NCBI GenBank assembly: GCA_036250225.1
Contig: JAPZLL010000019.1
Span: forward strand, 248,001 to 312,000
Reading direction: 5' to 3'
Origin: Cercophora sp. LCS_1
Taxonomy: Eukaryota; Ascomycota; Sordariomycetes; Sordariales; Lasiosphaeriaceae
Length of the DNA: 64,000 nt
The notes under the pieces are model-generated. The model saw nothing but the letters and a program-made list of their open reading frames with translations. It had not been told where the DNA came from and made no database searches. This document shows positions 43,036-55,830 of the stretch, one piece after another (position 1 is the stretch's first letter; every line of letters starts with the position of its first letter). Made by a program: the position numbers and the translations under genes.

Positions 43036-45792
43036 TCAAGCGCCCCAGGAGCTTGTTTGCTCATCGCTAGGGTAGAAGAAGGCCACCAGACTGATAATCA
43101 CATAGGTGGCCACCAATAACGCGCCCTCGAGATAGTTGCTTCTGCCATCCAGAACCAGAAAGTTGGTGATAAAGGTCGAGACAAACAAGCACACCGTCTC
43201 AAACAACGTGAAGTACAGCGTCATCTCACGGCCCATAGCCCAGCCAATGATGACAACAAGCGGGGTGATGAAGAGGGCAATTTGAATAGAACTGCCCACC
43301 GCCACACCAATTGCCAGATCCATCTTGTTCTTCATGGCCACTGTGATCGCCGTGACGTGTTCCGCCGCGTTGCCAACAATGGGGAGGATGATGAGACCAA
43401 TGAAGATCTCACCAACACTGCTTGTCTCGACCAGGCCGTTGATTGAGTCAACCATGAATTCAGCGCATACGGCAACCAAAGCTGTAGAAACAAGCAACAA
43501 GAAGATGGCAGAGGTTCGGGACATGTTCTCCTCGTCGGCCTGATCCTCAACCTTCTGAACCATCGATGTAGCTGCGGTCACTGGTGGAATCTGCGAAGGC
43601 ATCATGGCCCCCGATGATCTGGGCCACGTGTTGAGTCGGTCGGGGAGAGAGTTCGTCCGGCGGATCCCATAGCGGACCCGAGGGACAGGACCAGATGGGA
43701 TCGTCGGCGTGGCGGAGTCATGTGGCTGGATGAAAACCGCAGGTGCTAGGCTCTTGGCCACGGGTCTTAAAGACACATTGCGTAGCCCAAAGAAAGGGGC
43801 CATCGCCATCGCCGTAGACTCTTCAGACTTGACTTGTTCGTGGGGAGCTATGGCGGACATGGCAAAATCAACCCGACGTGGCTCACCAGAAGGACCAGGT
43901 CTGCTCGGCACCTCGGCATCCTCACTGATGGTCTGGGCACCAGCATCGTCTTGAGAGCCATTACCATGACGGTGTTTATGTTTGTTCTTGCGATGTTTTC
44001 GCGTCGTATGCCGGCGGTGGTGGCGCTTTTTCTCGTGACCGCGGGTCTTGTCATCCTCCACTGCTTCTTCATTTTCAAAGATCTCAAGGCCAGGGCTTGC
44101 TACCGCACGGGTCGGGCGAGACGAGGCTTCCTCGGAGCGGTCGTCATTCAAGGGGCTAGCGTCCACCGTGCCAAATGACGGAGTTCGAGTAGGCCCTGGT
44201 GCTGTCCCCTCGCTCGTGTCAACGGATACAACGCTTGACTTGCGGCGACGATTGCCCCTCATTACCCTCTTCATTCTCTTCGAGACTGTCTCGCGGGAAT
44301 GTTCCGAGTCTGACGAGTCCGAGTCACTAGATGAGCTGCTGTCCGAGCTGGACGAGTCTAGCCATCCAGCGACAGGACCAGGCGTGGCTTCTTCGTCGAT
44401 GATGTGCTGTGGTGTCGACTCATACATGTATGTGTGCGAGATGAGCTGAAAAAGGAGGTAAATGATGTACACAAGGAGAAGGATCTAGAGAGTTAGCACA
44501 TGTCCTGCGGCTCAAGCTCGGGATGCTTACAACACTGGTACCCCTGCTGATCTTGAGAGACTGTTGATCTGCAAGCTTGAGGTCGCTGAAAGAGGCGTGA
44601 AATGCAGTCTGTTGCATCTGTTAGAGCTGTACCCCAAGAACTCCGTACTACAAGACGCACCGGAAGAACCAAGCTGATCACACTCAAGCTAAGCAAACAC
44701 GCGCTCATCTGCGTCACGGTGCTGTTGTATATCTGTATTTGGTCAGCGCAGACTTCAAAATAACATGGCTAGTCCACACACCTGTTCCCGAAAGCGAAGA
44801 CCTCCCAAGAGGAATGACATGCCCAGGATGAGGAGGAGGTTTGCCAGAATCGAGCCCAGGAGCGAAGCTTGGACGATGCGGATTTCATTCTATAACGCAT
44901 TAGCAAGTCGCATGTTTTTTTTTCGGAAGCTTTCCTCACCTTCACGAGTGCAATACTGTTGACATGGAGAGAACCAATGGTGAGCACGTATACAGCACGA
45001 TACATATCAAACGCGAGTGGGAAAATTGATATGGGACGCAAATGGTGTGATACAGCCTTGACAGGGCTTCTCGCTCATTCTTATCTTGATCACTTTACCA
45101 GGGTGAACATACATGCTACGGGATATTAGCCATTGGTCGCTCAGTCGACGAAAAGTAGGGTCTTACAAGATAATCAACTCGACGGCGTTGCCAAATGTGA
45201 CATTCAGCAGAGCACCAAGCGAGTCTCCAAGCCTACGTGCCACTGTCTCGGTAGCAAAACTCAGCAATCCAGCGAGCGGGATAATTGCAAGGGCATTCAT
45301 AGCAAAGATGAGGCCCGGCGACATGTTTGGTATCTCGGCAACAATGATGCCGATGGGCACGAACACCAGCATGATGTTGAGCTTGCTGCAGAACAGAATC
45401 GTCTTGGCCGTCATCATGAACCTAACGGCGACGTTTTTCTTTTTTACCGCTCCCTTTTCTATATTGGCGTCTAGGACAGACCCCGGCCGAGCAGTCTGCG
45501 TTGATGCAACGGGCGGTAGAACGACACCGTTGGTACCGGTATTGAAGTCTCGGGCTTCCATCTTGAAGAGGGACTCTCTGCCACCAGGGCCGTCCTGGAC
45601 AAGCGAAGGGGAATTCTGAAGTGTGGCATTATTGCTGCTGGGGTTCGTCGCAACAGACTCGTCGGGTGGGTTGCTCAATGGGAGCAGATTGTTGTCGACT
45701 GGTCTCGTCGATCGGTGTGTGCCGCCGCCATGCGTTCTTGCCCACGAGCGGATGCGATCAGTGTACTTGGGCTGGGTTGAAGTTCCCTTCAT
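43036..45792 (-). CDS. Vacuolar Ca2+/H+ exchanger, CAX family
   Basis: Six exons (45792-45167, 44955-44940, 44889-44782, 44732-44661, 44608-44531, 44484-43036) give 782 residues. The second exon is only 16 nt (completing FIALVK), and the intron before it is 211 nt; the others are 46-52 nt. CAX proteins load Ca2+ into the vacuole using the proton gradient. The c-1 motif (GNAVE at 201-205) and c-2 motif (GNAAE at 671-675) are both present, each in a hydrophobic hairpin. An N-terminal ~130 residues are hydrophilic. Between the two halves lies a ~290-residue insert with an acidic Ser/Asp stretch (343-362) and a His/Arg/Lys-rich stretch (450-474). The nearest upstream in-frame ATG is 45792. Confidence 0.92.
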
Positions 45793-46934
45793 CGAGTGGG
45801 CGTGGCCTGAGTGTATCAGCACGATTATCTTCAAGAGGAGAGATGAGGAACAGAGCGTTGTAAATGGGAAACCAGAAGCAGACCTGTCCCATGGAAGGTG
45901 GGAAGGGCACTTAAATCGGATCGCAGCCCGAGCGCAGCCAGATGACGCAGGCCAGCCACCCCGCCATTCCAGTCAAGCTTGACGCAAAGAGCCAAACCCA
46001 GGCAAGCTCAACGCTCCCCTCGTGGCGCTTTCCGCTCGGTACGACACTGACAAAACTGTAGCATGACCAACATCTGTTTGCTGTCCAACCGTATTCGAAT
46101 GACAAGTGTTTTGTTTGCCATCTCAGGGACCGTGATCCACGCATAATTGGCGCCCAATGCTCCGCGAATACCCACCTGCGTCTTGTTTTTACATATCTCA
46201 TGTCTCTTTGACGCACAACCAGGCCCACGTCCCGCCTCCAGCAGTCCTCAAGGTTCGCCGATCCCTTGCCTGGGCTGCAGTGACATTGATGAGGCGGTTT
46301 TCAGACGGCTACGCTGTTTCAAGCCCAGCTTTTTAGCGCAGGTCAGTTTCAATGGGGGAACGATCCATATCATCGCGGCAAATCCCTCGGCCCAACCGAC
46401 AAGGCGTCACCAGAAACATGAAGTTGCTACAGAATAGTCCGTCGTCCCAACCATGCCAAGCCCTCCACGGCAGCCGCCAAGTCCAAACAAGCATTTGCCC
46501 AAGAACCGGGGTTGCCAACTGGAATGTCATCGACGTCGTGGCAAACCCCCTTCCCCAATGTCAGACGTCCGTTTCTTTGTCGTCCTATCGGCCATAAGCG
46601 AAAGCGAGCAGGTTACCTCCCAGTGTGGGCCGTTTCGTGAGCGGGTATGAATCGTATCATATGGAGTTCGGGCTAGGCTCAGCACAGCCTTCTTGGCCGA
46701 CGTCAGGGCTCGGACCGCCTCGAGAGCTTGGTTTGACCTCCATAACACACCTCCCGAATAGGAATTTCGAGATAGAAAAGGCATCATCCACGCATCAATA
46801 ACAAGACATAGCACATATCTGTATCATCTAATTCCTGAGCGGGATTCACACATCTTTACCACAAGCACCAATATCTATACTTTCTGAACCAATTGCAGTC
46901 CTCACTCGAGACCATTTTCGCCCGTGTCAAACGC
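45793..46934. other. Intergenic upstream of CAX
   Basis: About 1.14 kb with no supported gene. The part next to 45792 contains a possible non-coding leader intron (GTCTGC...CTCAG), which would leave the coding frame unchanged. Confidence 0.45.
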
Positions 46935-47366
46935 TCATCTCAGAGCCCTCACCGCTCCAAAGACAAAACACCCCCATGCACCCACGTCCGCCGTCAAACT
47001 TCTCAGTGCATTCCACTTCAGCCACTCTCCCAGTCCCTTCTCTCCCCTCCCCGGCCGCCCGGGGAACAACAAATGACATCCTGCCAGCACGAACCCCGCG
47101 ACGTACCACCCCAACGCTCCTTTGCCTCTCAACTCTGATCTCCCGAGCCCCAGATTGAATAACGCCCCTGTAGCACTCAGGCCAAGCAATCCCAACATCT
47201 TCGGTCTCGCCTGGTCAAAAAACACAGCCAACCAAGCCTCGGAGTTCTCATTCCTTAACCCAGGCCTTGTAAACAACTCGAGAATCCACTGAACGTTGCC
47301 CGCAAAGGTGAGTGAAGCCGAGGCCGAAATCGCGGGGGCCAACCGGAGTAATGTGACCGAGGCCAT
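46935..47366 (-). CDS. Small integral membrane protein, unrecognised
   Basis: A single exon of 143 residues. Four hydrophobic stretches are visible: near the N-terminus (LLRLAPAISASASLTFAGN), MLGLLGLSATGALFNLGLG, GWYVAGFVLAGCHLLF, and GAWGCFVFGAVRAL at the end. Loops carry Arg/Lys/Glu, giving a plausible four-helix membrane protein. I do not recognise the family, but composition and uninterrupted frame support a real fungal gene. The start is the first ATG of the frame and begins the first helix. Confidence 0.68.
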   Translation of the reverse strand: MASVTLLRLAPAISASASLTFAGNVQWILELFTRPGLRNENSEAWLAVFFDQARPKMLGLLGLSATGALFNLGLGRSELRGKGALGWYVAGFVLAGCHLLFPGRPGRGEKGLGEWLKWNALRSLTADVGAWGCFVFGAVRALR

Positions 47367-48445
47367 CGGACTTATGGATCTCTGTGTGCCCGGGGGCTTG
47401 AAATGCCGTGAGACAGTAACGTTTCAGGGTTGACTTTGTGTTGTGGGATATGTCGTGTGGTGGAGGGACAGCGGTGAGTAAGGGTGAGCGAACAAAACGT
47501 GGTGTTAAGATAAAATGGGAAATCCGAGACACGGATTGTGGAATGCGAGGTCAGCCAGTCAACGTGACATCCGTGAAGAAGCTGGTTTGAGGCGGGTATA
47601 TGTCACATGTGTGGCTAAGAAGTATCCGGGAGCTCTATCGCGAACAATCTATGGTAGGCAGGTTGAGCCAACTTTACGATGGCTCTTGATAAAGCATACG
47701 TCTCAAAGTCAAAAAGACAAGCAGCGTCGTCTACCGCTGATCTAGGCGATAACATGACAGCTCAACAACCACGCCCTCACCCCCCCAACTGTCCAACCTG
47801 CGTGAAAAAAAAGACGCGCGGCAATAAATAACTAGAGTAAAGGCTTGCCTACAACAAAAATGCTTACAAAACCTACCCACCTTACCCCTAACACCAACCA
47901 AAGGTCCTTACGTGGTAACTAGCATTTCCCTCGCAAATATTGCTCAACGTCCGCCCGAATACGATGACGACCGAGGGAGAAAAAGAACATAAGTTCAAGA
48001 AACCACTTGACAATACTTCCAACAAAACGACATCCACATTATGAAGTGCCCGGAAGGCCATTGCACATACAGCAGCCAAGGCCCCTCCGACTCTCTTTCT
48101 ACCTCCTCGCCTTCTCCCTCCTTCAACCCGGTGCCCCTAACATCGGCGAAGCGACCGGGTCCGCCAACACGCGGCTCGTGGCTATTATTGCGATACGTTG
48201 CCAACGGAAACCGGCCATGACTTTGTGCTGTCTGTCTGTCCCCATCTCTTATTACAAGGCCGATATATGGCCTGTGGTACGGCTGGCGAGGAGACAGTTT
48301 ATTTCATTCTCTTTCGAAGCATTCCATGCCTAGAATAAACGCCATCCCATTCCTTTTGCCGAGAATGAAAGAAAAAATCTCCACGCTCTTCCACGCAGTG
48401 TCAGGTGGAGTGGTTAGATATCGTGTGTCGGGATCGATCTGCTCT
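47367..48445. other. Intergenic downstream of the kinase
   Basis: About 1.08 kb with no supported gene. The half next to 48445 is probably the kinase 3' untranslated region. Confidence 0.5.
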
Positions 48446-51400
48446 TCAGCTATTCTCGGCTCTTGCCTTCCCCCGTCTCCTGAAGAAGTCCATAACCCTT
48501 CTTGCTGGGCCACTGCTACCAGAATGGTCGTGAGTTCGCGAGTACGAGTCCGTGTCCCAAGCATCGCCGAACCGCTTGTTCTTCTGGAGCACGCCTCTGT
48601 TCGATTTTCCGGTGCTGGCGACCCTCCGGCCGTCACCTGTGCCATCCTGCTGGAATGCAGGGTTGTAGGGAGCGGAGTCCATGGGGCGACGCAACTCAAC
48701 CGAGGGTTCCGATCCCGTGTTGAGCGCTGTGCCCTGCCCGAAGACATCAGGACCCGATGAGCGCCCGTACTGGTCAGGGGGGTACTGCCGTTGATGGCCA
48801 GGGTAGGTATCCAACGAGCCTTGCTGGGAGTCATGGAGCTGGGCGTACATCCCATCGAGTGTCGATGCATCGACCTGGTCACGCCCCACATTCTGGTCGA
48901 CATAACGGCCGTATTGATCGACTGTCGGCGGCTCCTGAACGGGCAGGTCTTGCTGAGAGTCTGGCGGGGCCCTCTCATCGTCCTTCCCAATGCCGATGGC
49001 CTTGAGCGAGAAGGACGTGGGGATGAAAGAAAAGCGCCTTGCGTGCTTCTCCTGTGAGGTTGCAGATCCAGATATACTTCCGGACCTCTTCTTGCCCAAC
49101 CCTATCGAGAAGGAGCGTCTGGAGCGCTTCGAGTCCATTGACACCCTCGGTTCGTCGCTGGTCATGATCGAGTTGTTCATGCTTACGGGTGGGTATCGCT
49201 TTGACTTCTCTCCGGTCGGCTGCTGTTCTTGTCGCTTGCGGTTCCTGCCCCCGAACAATGAGCCGCTTCGGCCAAAAAGCTTGCCGCCAATTTCGCCCAT
49301 CGTGCTTGATCGCTTGTGGCCCTTGACCTCGGTACTGGGCCTCTCTGAAGAAACGCCGCCCTCGCCCTGGAATCCCGACACTCTGGCAAACTTGGAGGGC
49401 ACGCTGATACTGGGCCTGCCGTATTCGAGATCCTGCTGGCCGTGGGAAGAGCTGGGCATGCCGTAGTTGGTCGAGTTGCCCCTTGACGGTTGTTGGATCC
49501 TTCCGTGCACGTTAGTATCGGCAACTTCAGGGGGTACTGGTTGGCCGTACGAAGCTCGCCCACCCGCTCCAACCGCCCTGCCAGACGTAGACCCGCCAGT
49601 AGCGGGTCGAGCACCAGAACCGCTAGTTGCGGCTGTCATGTAGGCTGCCTCGGATACTGCACGAGCATCGCGTGCAGTGCGTGCGGGGGCCGCGGCTTGA
49701 TTGCGATGCGCACTTGGCGGCCTGCGAGAGGACGCGGTTGTCTTGCCATATCCGTCCTTTGCGACCGGAGGGTCCTTGGGAAGAGGCTTGTCTCTCGGCG
49801 AGCCGTTGTCGACCACCTCCACGGCGCCCTGGCTGCCGGATCTTGCCCGCGTACGACCACCAGAGACCTGCGTTGCTGCAGGCTCTCCCCTCTGGGTTGT
49901 GGTGTTCGGAGGGACATATTCCACCTGGACTGTGCGGCGTTTGTTGTCCCTCTGCTGCTTCGCAATCGCGGCCTCGGTCTCTGCGTCAAGGGTGCCCTGT
50001 TTGCTGGAGAGACCACCGACTGCAGGTGTGGCCGCTGTCTTTTTCGAAGCCTCGCGCACCGAGGCGCTTCGGGCGAGCATGGGTGTTTCCCCGTCATCTT
50101 CGGCTGGTACCGTCGTGTTCTGGATATCCCCTGGCGTTGTAGTGCTTGAGGTGATAAACTCCACAACGTGGGCATACTCGCTCAGCCAGCTGTGACGAGC
50201 AACTTCAAACAGGTCGGCGCGCTTTCGTGGGTTGGGGACGAGGATTCTTCGAAGGAGGTCTCGCGCGTGAGGGCTCACGTATTCAGGGAAGGTAAGGGGC
50301 GTATTGACGATGTATTTGTACAAGAGGTTGATGTTATCTCCTTCAGGATTCGCCGGGTCATCGTCAAAGGGGAGGTAGCCAGCCAGCATTGCGTACTGGT
50401 GTCAAGGTCAGAATTTCTCTTATCAAGAATGCGGCGGTTAACTTACGAGAATGACTCCACAGCTCCAGACGTCCACTTTTCTTCCGGTGTACAGGGAGTC
50501 GCTAACAACCAGTTCTGGGGCTGCGTAACACGGACTACCACAGCTGGTCTGCATCAAATCACCCTTGCGGGAGCCGGAGGGCTGCTTGATCTTGTCCAAT
50601 CCCGCACGTTTGACAAACTCCCGGTCGGATAGATTCAGTTCCTCCTCTTCGGTCAGCTCTTCGGTAGGGTCAAAGGTATTGGCGAATCCAAAGTCGGTGA
50701 TGATAATGTTACGGTGACGGTCGAGAAGAAGGTTTTCCAGCTTGAGATCTCGGTGCACGATGCCCTTTTTATGCAGATAGCCAACACCCGAAACAAGTTG
50801 TGCAAAGAGGCGGCGCGCGGAGTTGTCTTTGAGGTACCTGTGGTTGAGAATGTAGTCGAACAGTTCACCGCCCGAGGCGTACTCGAGCACAATGCCGTAG
50901 TGGCGCTCCGACTCCTCCATCTTGTGAAGGCGAACAATGTTTGGATGCGTTAGCTGCTTCAATATCGCAACTTCGCGCATGATCTTGGCCATCCGGGTCG
51001 GGTTACTACCAAGCTGATCCTTCTTGATGAGCTTGATTGCCACCTGTTGCAAAATGTTAGCAGCCGGGCGCGCACAGATTGAGTCTGCATACCTGAGCCC
51101 CATCCTCTTTCCAGCCAAGCTTGACCTTGCCAAACTCTCCTTCTCCAATTGTATTGCCCAGAGTGTACTCTCCGAATCTAGTTTGCCTTTCCTTCTTTGA
51201 GTGATCATGGCGACTCCTCCCACCGCGGCGTTGTTCCTCTCCATGGCTGCCAGTGCCTATTGGCGGCGGCACTGCGTCGTCGTCCCCCAGGCTGCCCATT
51301 TGATGCCCCTGAGCCATTGCAAGACGCTCCCGCTCGCGTTCGATGTCAACCTCGGGCTGCGATATCAGAATGCTGTTGAGTATTTCACTAGCTTCTCTCG

Positions 51401-51995
51401 ATGGGCTTTTTGAGCTTGTTGTGGCAGGCGGTGAGCGATTAGACGAGTGCGCGCCGGCCGACCGGCTCTCTCTGCTGCTGCTCGACCGTTGTGCTTGTTC
51501 TTGGGAGCTGTGATGCCCGCGGGAGGGATCGGCAGTGCCATTGGGATCTCTGCCGGAATCGCCGTGGGTCGCTCGGCGGGGGGAGGCGGTAGCTCGCTCG
51601 CTTGTTTGGGCGGCGCGTCGGGATGCGGACCCACCGTTGGAGTGGTGATGGGTCGAGGACGTTCGGGGAGGCACGGCGGTAGCCATGTTTCGTTTTCGCT
51701 CCGATGTCGACGTGTTTTGATCGACGGGCACCGGCGCGGGCGAGGCAAGGGCTGCGCGGGAGCTCATTGGCGAGTTGTCGTTGGCACTAGGCCTGCGGGA
51801 GGGGCGTCGCGAAGATGATGCTGGCGATACTCCCGAGTTATGCTGATTAGCATGGTGGCCGGAGCCTTCTCGCGTTGGGGACGAGTGTGACGATGGATAC
51901 TGTCGGTTCGAGGGCGACGCCGAAGTCAGCGGAGGTGTGTTGAGGGCCGAGATGGACGTCGGTTGCAGCGGCGCTGGTTGAAGGGCACTCGACAT
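48446..51995 (-). CDS. Ser/Thr protein kinase, Kin4/Frk1-like
   Basis: Exons 51995-51093, 51043-50447 and 50395-48446, with introns of 49 and 51 nt, give 1149 residues. The kinase domain starts near residue 277 (GNTIGEGEFGKVKLG). Joining the exons restores the VAIK lysine (Lys305), and HRDLKLENLL, DFG and APE follow. The loop between DFG and APE is unusually long (a DPTEELTEEEELNLSDREF insert). The domain closes with LFEVARHSWLS after the second intron. The N-terminal 270 residues are Ser/Pro/His-rich and the C-terminal ~560 are disordered with basic Ser/Arg clusters. This plan matches CAMK-group Kin4-type kinases linked in yeasts to the spindle-position checkpoint; the pathway in this organism is an inference. 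Confidence 0.92.
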
Positions 51996-54900
51996 TTTCT
52001 ACGCCAACGCGCAGAAATTGAACAGGACTGCAGCAATCTGCGTTTGCTGGGCCAATGTTTTTTTGGAGATTGCACTCCGGCGGGCAGGATGGTGGCAGGA
52101 AGATGCGCGCCTGGCTGGCTGCAATGTGATGGTGCAGGGCTGGTCGGCCAGGAGAGGAGCGACTCGACCAAAGAAGCTAGCAGTTTCAAAACGGCACTGC
52201 ACAATGCACCGCCGAGAGATCCTGTTTGCGTCAATCTGGACAGCAAAAGTCAATAGCCAAGGCTTCGGGGGAAAAAAGCAGTCGAGTTGCTCTGTTCACC
52301 AACGGGCCGGACCAACTAGCATTGTGCCTCTTGCGGCTTGTTGTTGGGACTGTCTGCTGGTGGTCCTGTTGTCTGCGGCTACAGGTGTTGGCGACGCGAC
52401 TCTATGTAGGCTCGGGGCAACCCTTTCCAAAAGGCGGAATGCCGGGTGCGGGCAAGCTTGTTTACTTGCGCCGCAGCCGCAAAACAATGCGCCCGACAGA
52501 CTCAGCAGGCGGGTTCAAAGGAAACTAAATGGCGAATGCGGTCGGCACGTCCGTTTGCTTGCGCTCCCGGCAGATTTCTGCCTTTCCTGGGAGTCGGTGG
52601 GCGGAGGCGCACAACAGGCGTGATGGGTCGGGTGGGCTAGGGAAGGGAAAGGGAGGTCAGCGTAGACGGGAATTTTGTCGAGATGAGATGGGATGCTTCC
52701 TCTCCGCCTTCCTTCCATGTGCCAATTCTGTTGCGGGATACAGTGGACAGTGGGAATCCAAGTGGCAGCCCTTTTTAGCGCCACGATCGACCCTGCGAAA
52801 GCGGTACTTCCCTCACGCGCGACGTCTTGCGGGCCGGACGCGTACCTTGCGTTTTGAAATGAGCATTTAAATTGCCTCTCCACGCTTGGCCCTGGATGAC
52901 GGTGCGTGCCTGGCTGCTGAGACACGACCATGGAATCTCCTTGGCGTCAGCTGCTCCCTAACACTTGCGCTGCAGACACAATCGCTCGGCTGTTAGCGCA
53001 CGAGCCTTGCTCACACATTGCCAGGGTCGCCAGCAGGAACACGGCCGCTTGTTCACCTCTCAGTTCGAGTCTCGAAGCTGTCAGTGAGACGACGACGACG
53101 ACGACGCAGCCACCTATTGCCAGCCAGGCATCATAGAGATTAGTTGGTTGCAATGGCGTTTGATCCTATCAGCGGGATCGCCTTCGGATGTTCTAGAAGA
53201 CTTCAGGCGTTCCCTCATCGTTTATCCCATAGCATCGAACAGCCGACTCCCACAACAGCAGGACACCAATAAAGGCTGTGTCTCCCACGTCCAATGCCCA
53301 CAGTAGCGGCGCATTGTTTTTGCCTCACAATTCTAGACCTTAGCCGGAAACCGCCCTCGTCGTACCAAGACGCGTTCCACATGGCCGGCCCATTCGAAGA
53401 CGAAGAAACCGCGACAGCCACAGCAGTTGGCGGAGAGCTTGCGGTGGCGACAAGCTTGACTACATGTCCATCTGTCCGGCTGGCCGGAAAGCACTTGCCC
53501 TAACCTCGTCTCGACAATTTTTTAGCCGGCTCTCTACGCTCCCCAAACCTTATGGATCTCTAGCCGAAGTTGCTTGCTATCACTCTCGGATCGCCCCAGC
53601 TTGCTGTTGTTACTGAAGCTCCCCCACGAATCCGCGAACAGATGCAGCGGTGGCATGCCGCATGGCTGCCCTTCCGTGGTTCCATCACGACCCTGCTTCC
53701 CTGGACCATGCCCTCTGGCTCTCAAGCCGAGCATACCCATGGCGATGCTCCACGGCTCCGTGTCTAGCAGCCGGCATTCCGGACTGAAGTGTCAAGTGGG
53801 TGTTGTGGTGGTTTGGGGGTCTAGACGGGACACTGTGTGCCTTTCCCGCATCGGGCAGCCTCCTTGAAGGTCAGCGGCGTGTTCCAGTGTACCAGCCAAG
53901 CGAGGCGCAAGGGTCAGGGGTCCAGCCGCAGCTGGCTGGTTGTTGGCCCTTTCAACATCTGCGACTTCAGTTCCCGCAACCTGAATGGTCCTCGACGACG
54001 GCATGATCAGACGGCGATGCGAGATGCGTGATGCGGTGCGAAGGGAGGCGGTTTCCGCCAACGATTGCTTTTCTGCCCTCGAAATGGCGACCATCACCAC
54101 GAAGCACCGTTTGCCACTCGTTTCGCGGCCCGATTCTGTGCGAGAAGCGCGCTCCCCTACGCGTTGCGATGCGTTTCGTCGACGCATGAAGCTGACATGT
54201 TTACCACACAGACAGCCGCCTGGGTCACTCTTTTTAGCCCTGGCCATCCCCCTCACCCCACCTTGAGATCCCTGGCCCAACCAGCAACCAGCAGGTGGGA
54301 GCCGATCGCCATCGACATGACGGTGCCGGCAAAATATTTCCATGTCACCTTCGCAACGCGCCGCATCCTCCCACACTCCCAGCCAAAGGCAACCAGAGGC
54401 AACGAGAGTGCCACACAACTTTGCATGAAACGTCTGTAATGACGAGGTAGGACGGCCACTGGGTCGCCTGCCCTGAAATCCACTCTTTCAACATCACCAA
54501 TTCTCCGGCTGTAATATCAGAGGCACCTTAGTATGCCACCCGTCTTTTGGACACGCCAAAACCAAGAAAACCACTGAACCGACAAGATGCCGCGACAATG
54601 GGAGAGGCATTGACGTCGGAGATGAGGCGCATAGAGTACGCAGGGATCGGCTACCCACATGGCATCGCATCACAACCTTCCGTCATCCAGCTCAACTCCG
54701 TTTCCACAGTCTCTCCACCTCTTGTTGTCAGAGAACCAAGAAGGCTGCGCCGCAGCAAACGGCAACGACAGTGATGAAGCTGCAGCCTGCGATCCAGAAG
54801 GCGGCATTCCCTGGACCGATGAACATTCGGAGGTTGGGGCCACAGAACCGGGCTGAAAGTCAAGACGACGCTATCGCCGCCGCCTTATCAGCGTATGCAC

Positions 54901-55830
54901 CGTCCCGCTGCAGGTACCCTTTTGGCGTCGATAGCTTGGTTTGCACTGACGCAAACCAAAATACTTCTTGGGATGATCTGTCCAGAACCAAACCAGCAAA
55001 CCGCGACATGGGTAAACAGCCCATGTATTTTCCTTTCCCACAATGCAAATGTGTTTGGAACGAAAAGGGCAGCGATGAGATAAGGATCTGTTTCCCGCAC
55101 ATTCGGGACTGGGTGCCGGATCCTCCCCAGGCACTTGCATGTCTGCTGACGCCATCTTGTCCTGGGGTTCCCCGGGCTCCGTCATGTCAAAAGAAGGGGT
55201 CCGTCCTGACTGCCAACCATGAAACCTGCAACTTCGGCGTTGTCCGACGTGCCATTTTCTTGCTTGTTTTCGTAAACATTGGTCTGCCACAACCCGAGAT
55301 GCAAAAACATGATTTCGTTATTATTATTTTTTCGCAAAGTCGGAGATGAACGTCCGCCGCCGAGATGCGCCATCACTTCTCATGTTCCCAATCCTCCCTG
55401 AGGCGCACACACATCGTGACAGACCGAGCCAAGTCCCTGACAAAAAAAAATCGAACATCTAAAAGGAATGCTATATCTTGGAGAGGAACCAGTCCAATGT
55501 CCCAGAGACCCTAAAACATGATTCTCAGTCATACAGATTTTGTTTTACGCCTGCTGGAAGACATGCCTCCCCGTTGATACCTTCATCTGAGAGTTCCTCC
55601 TTCTGGGCTGGGAATGGCTCTTGGGCTGAGGCGCTAGGACTTACCCTGAAGCGCTTGAAAATACCCCTGAGAGCTTTGAACGCTTTGTTCACGCCTGTCA
55701 GAGATGAGCTCGCAACATACATAATCCGCTTTTGAAGTAAAACTAAGGTTCGAAAAATGTATCATTCTCTCACACGGGGGTGCGCCTGCGTAGCAGCCCC
55801 TTATTTTTCTCTCCAAAAGGCAGTGGGTAT
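51996..55830. other. Long gene-poor region upstream of the kinase
   Basis: At 3.8 kb this is one of the largest gaps. Open frames up to 208 codons exist (53792-54418, minus) but are Arg/Cys/Gly-mixed and not protein-like. A short (ACG)n run lies at about 53089-53106. The part near 51995 probably holds a long kinase leader; a non-coding RNA cannot be excluded. Confidence 0.45.
53089..53106. repeat. (ACG)n microsatellite
   Basis: Six ACG units in tandem in a non-coding position. Confidence 0.85.

Noticed and set aside
53792..54418. 208-codon minus-strand frame
   Set aside because: Mixed Arg/Cys/Ser/Gly composition, no hydrophobic core or motif, no flanking introns.
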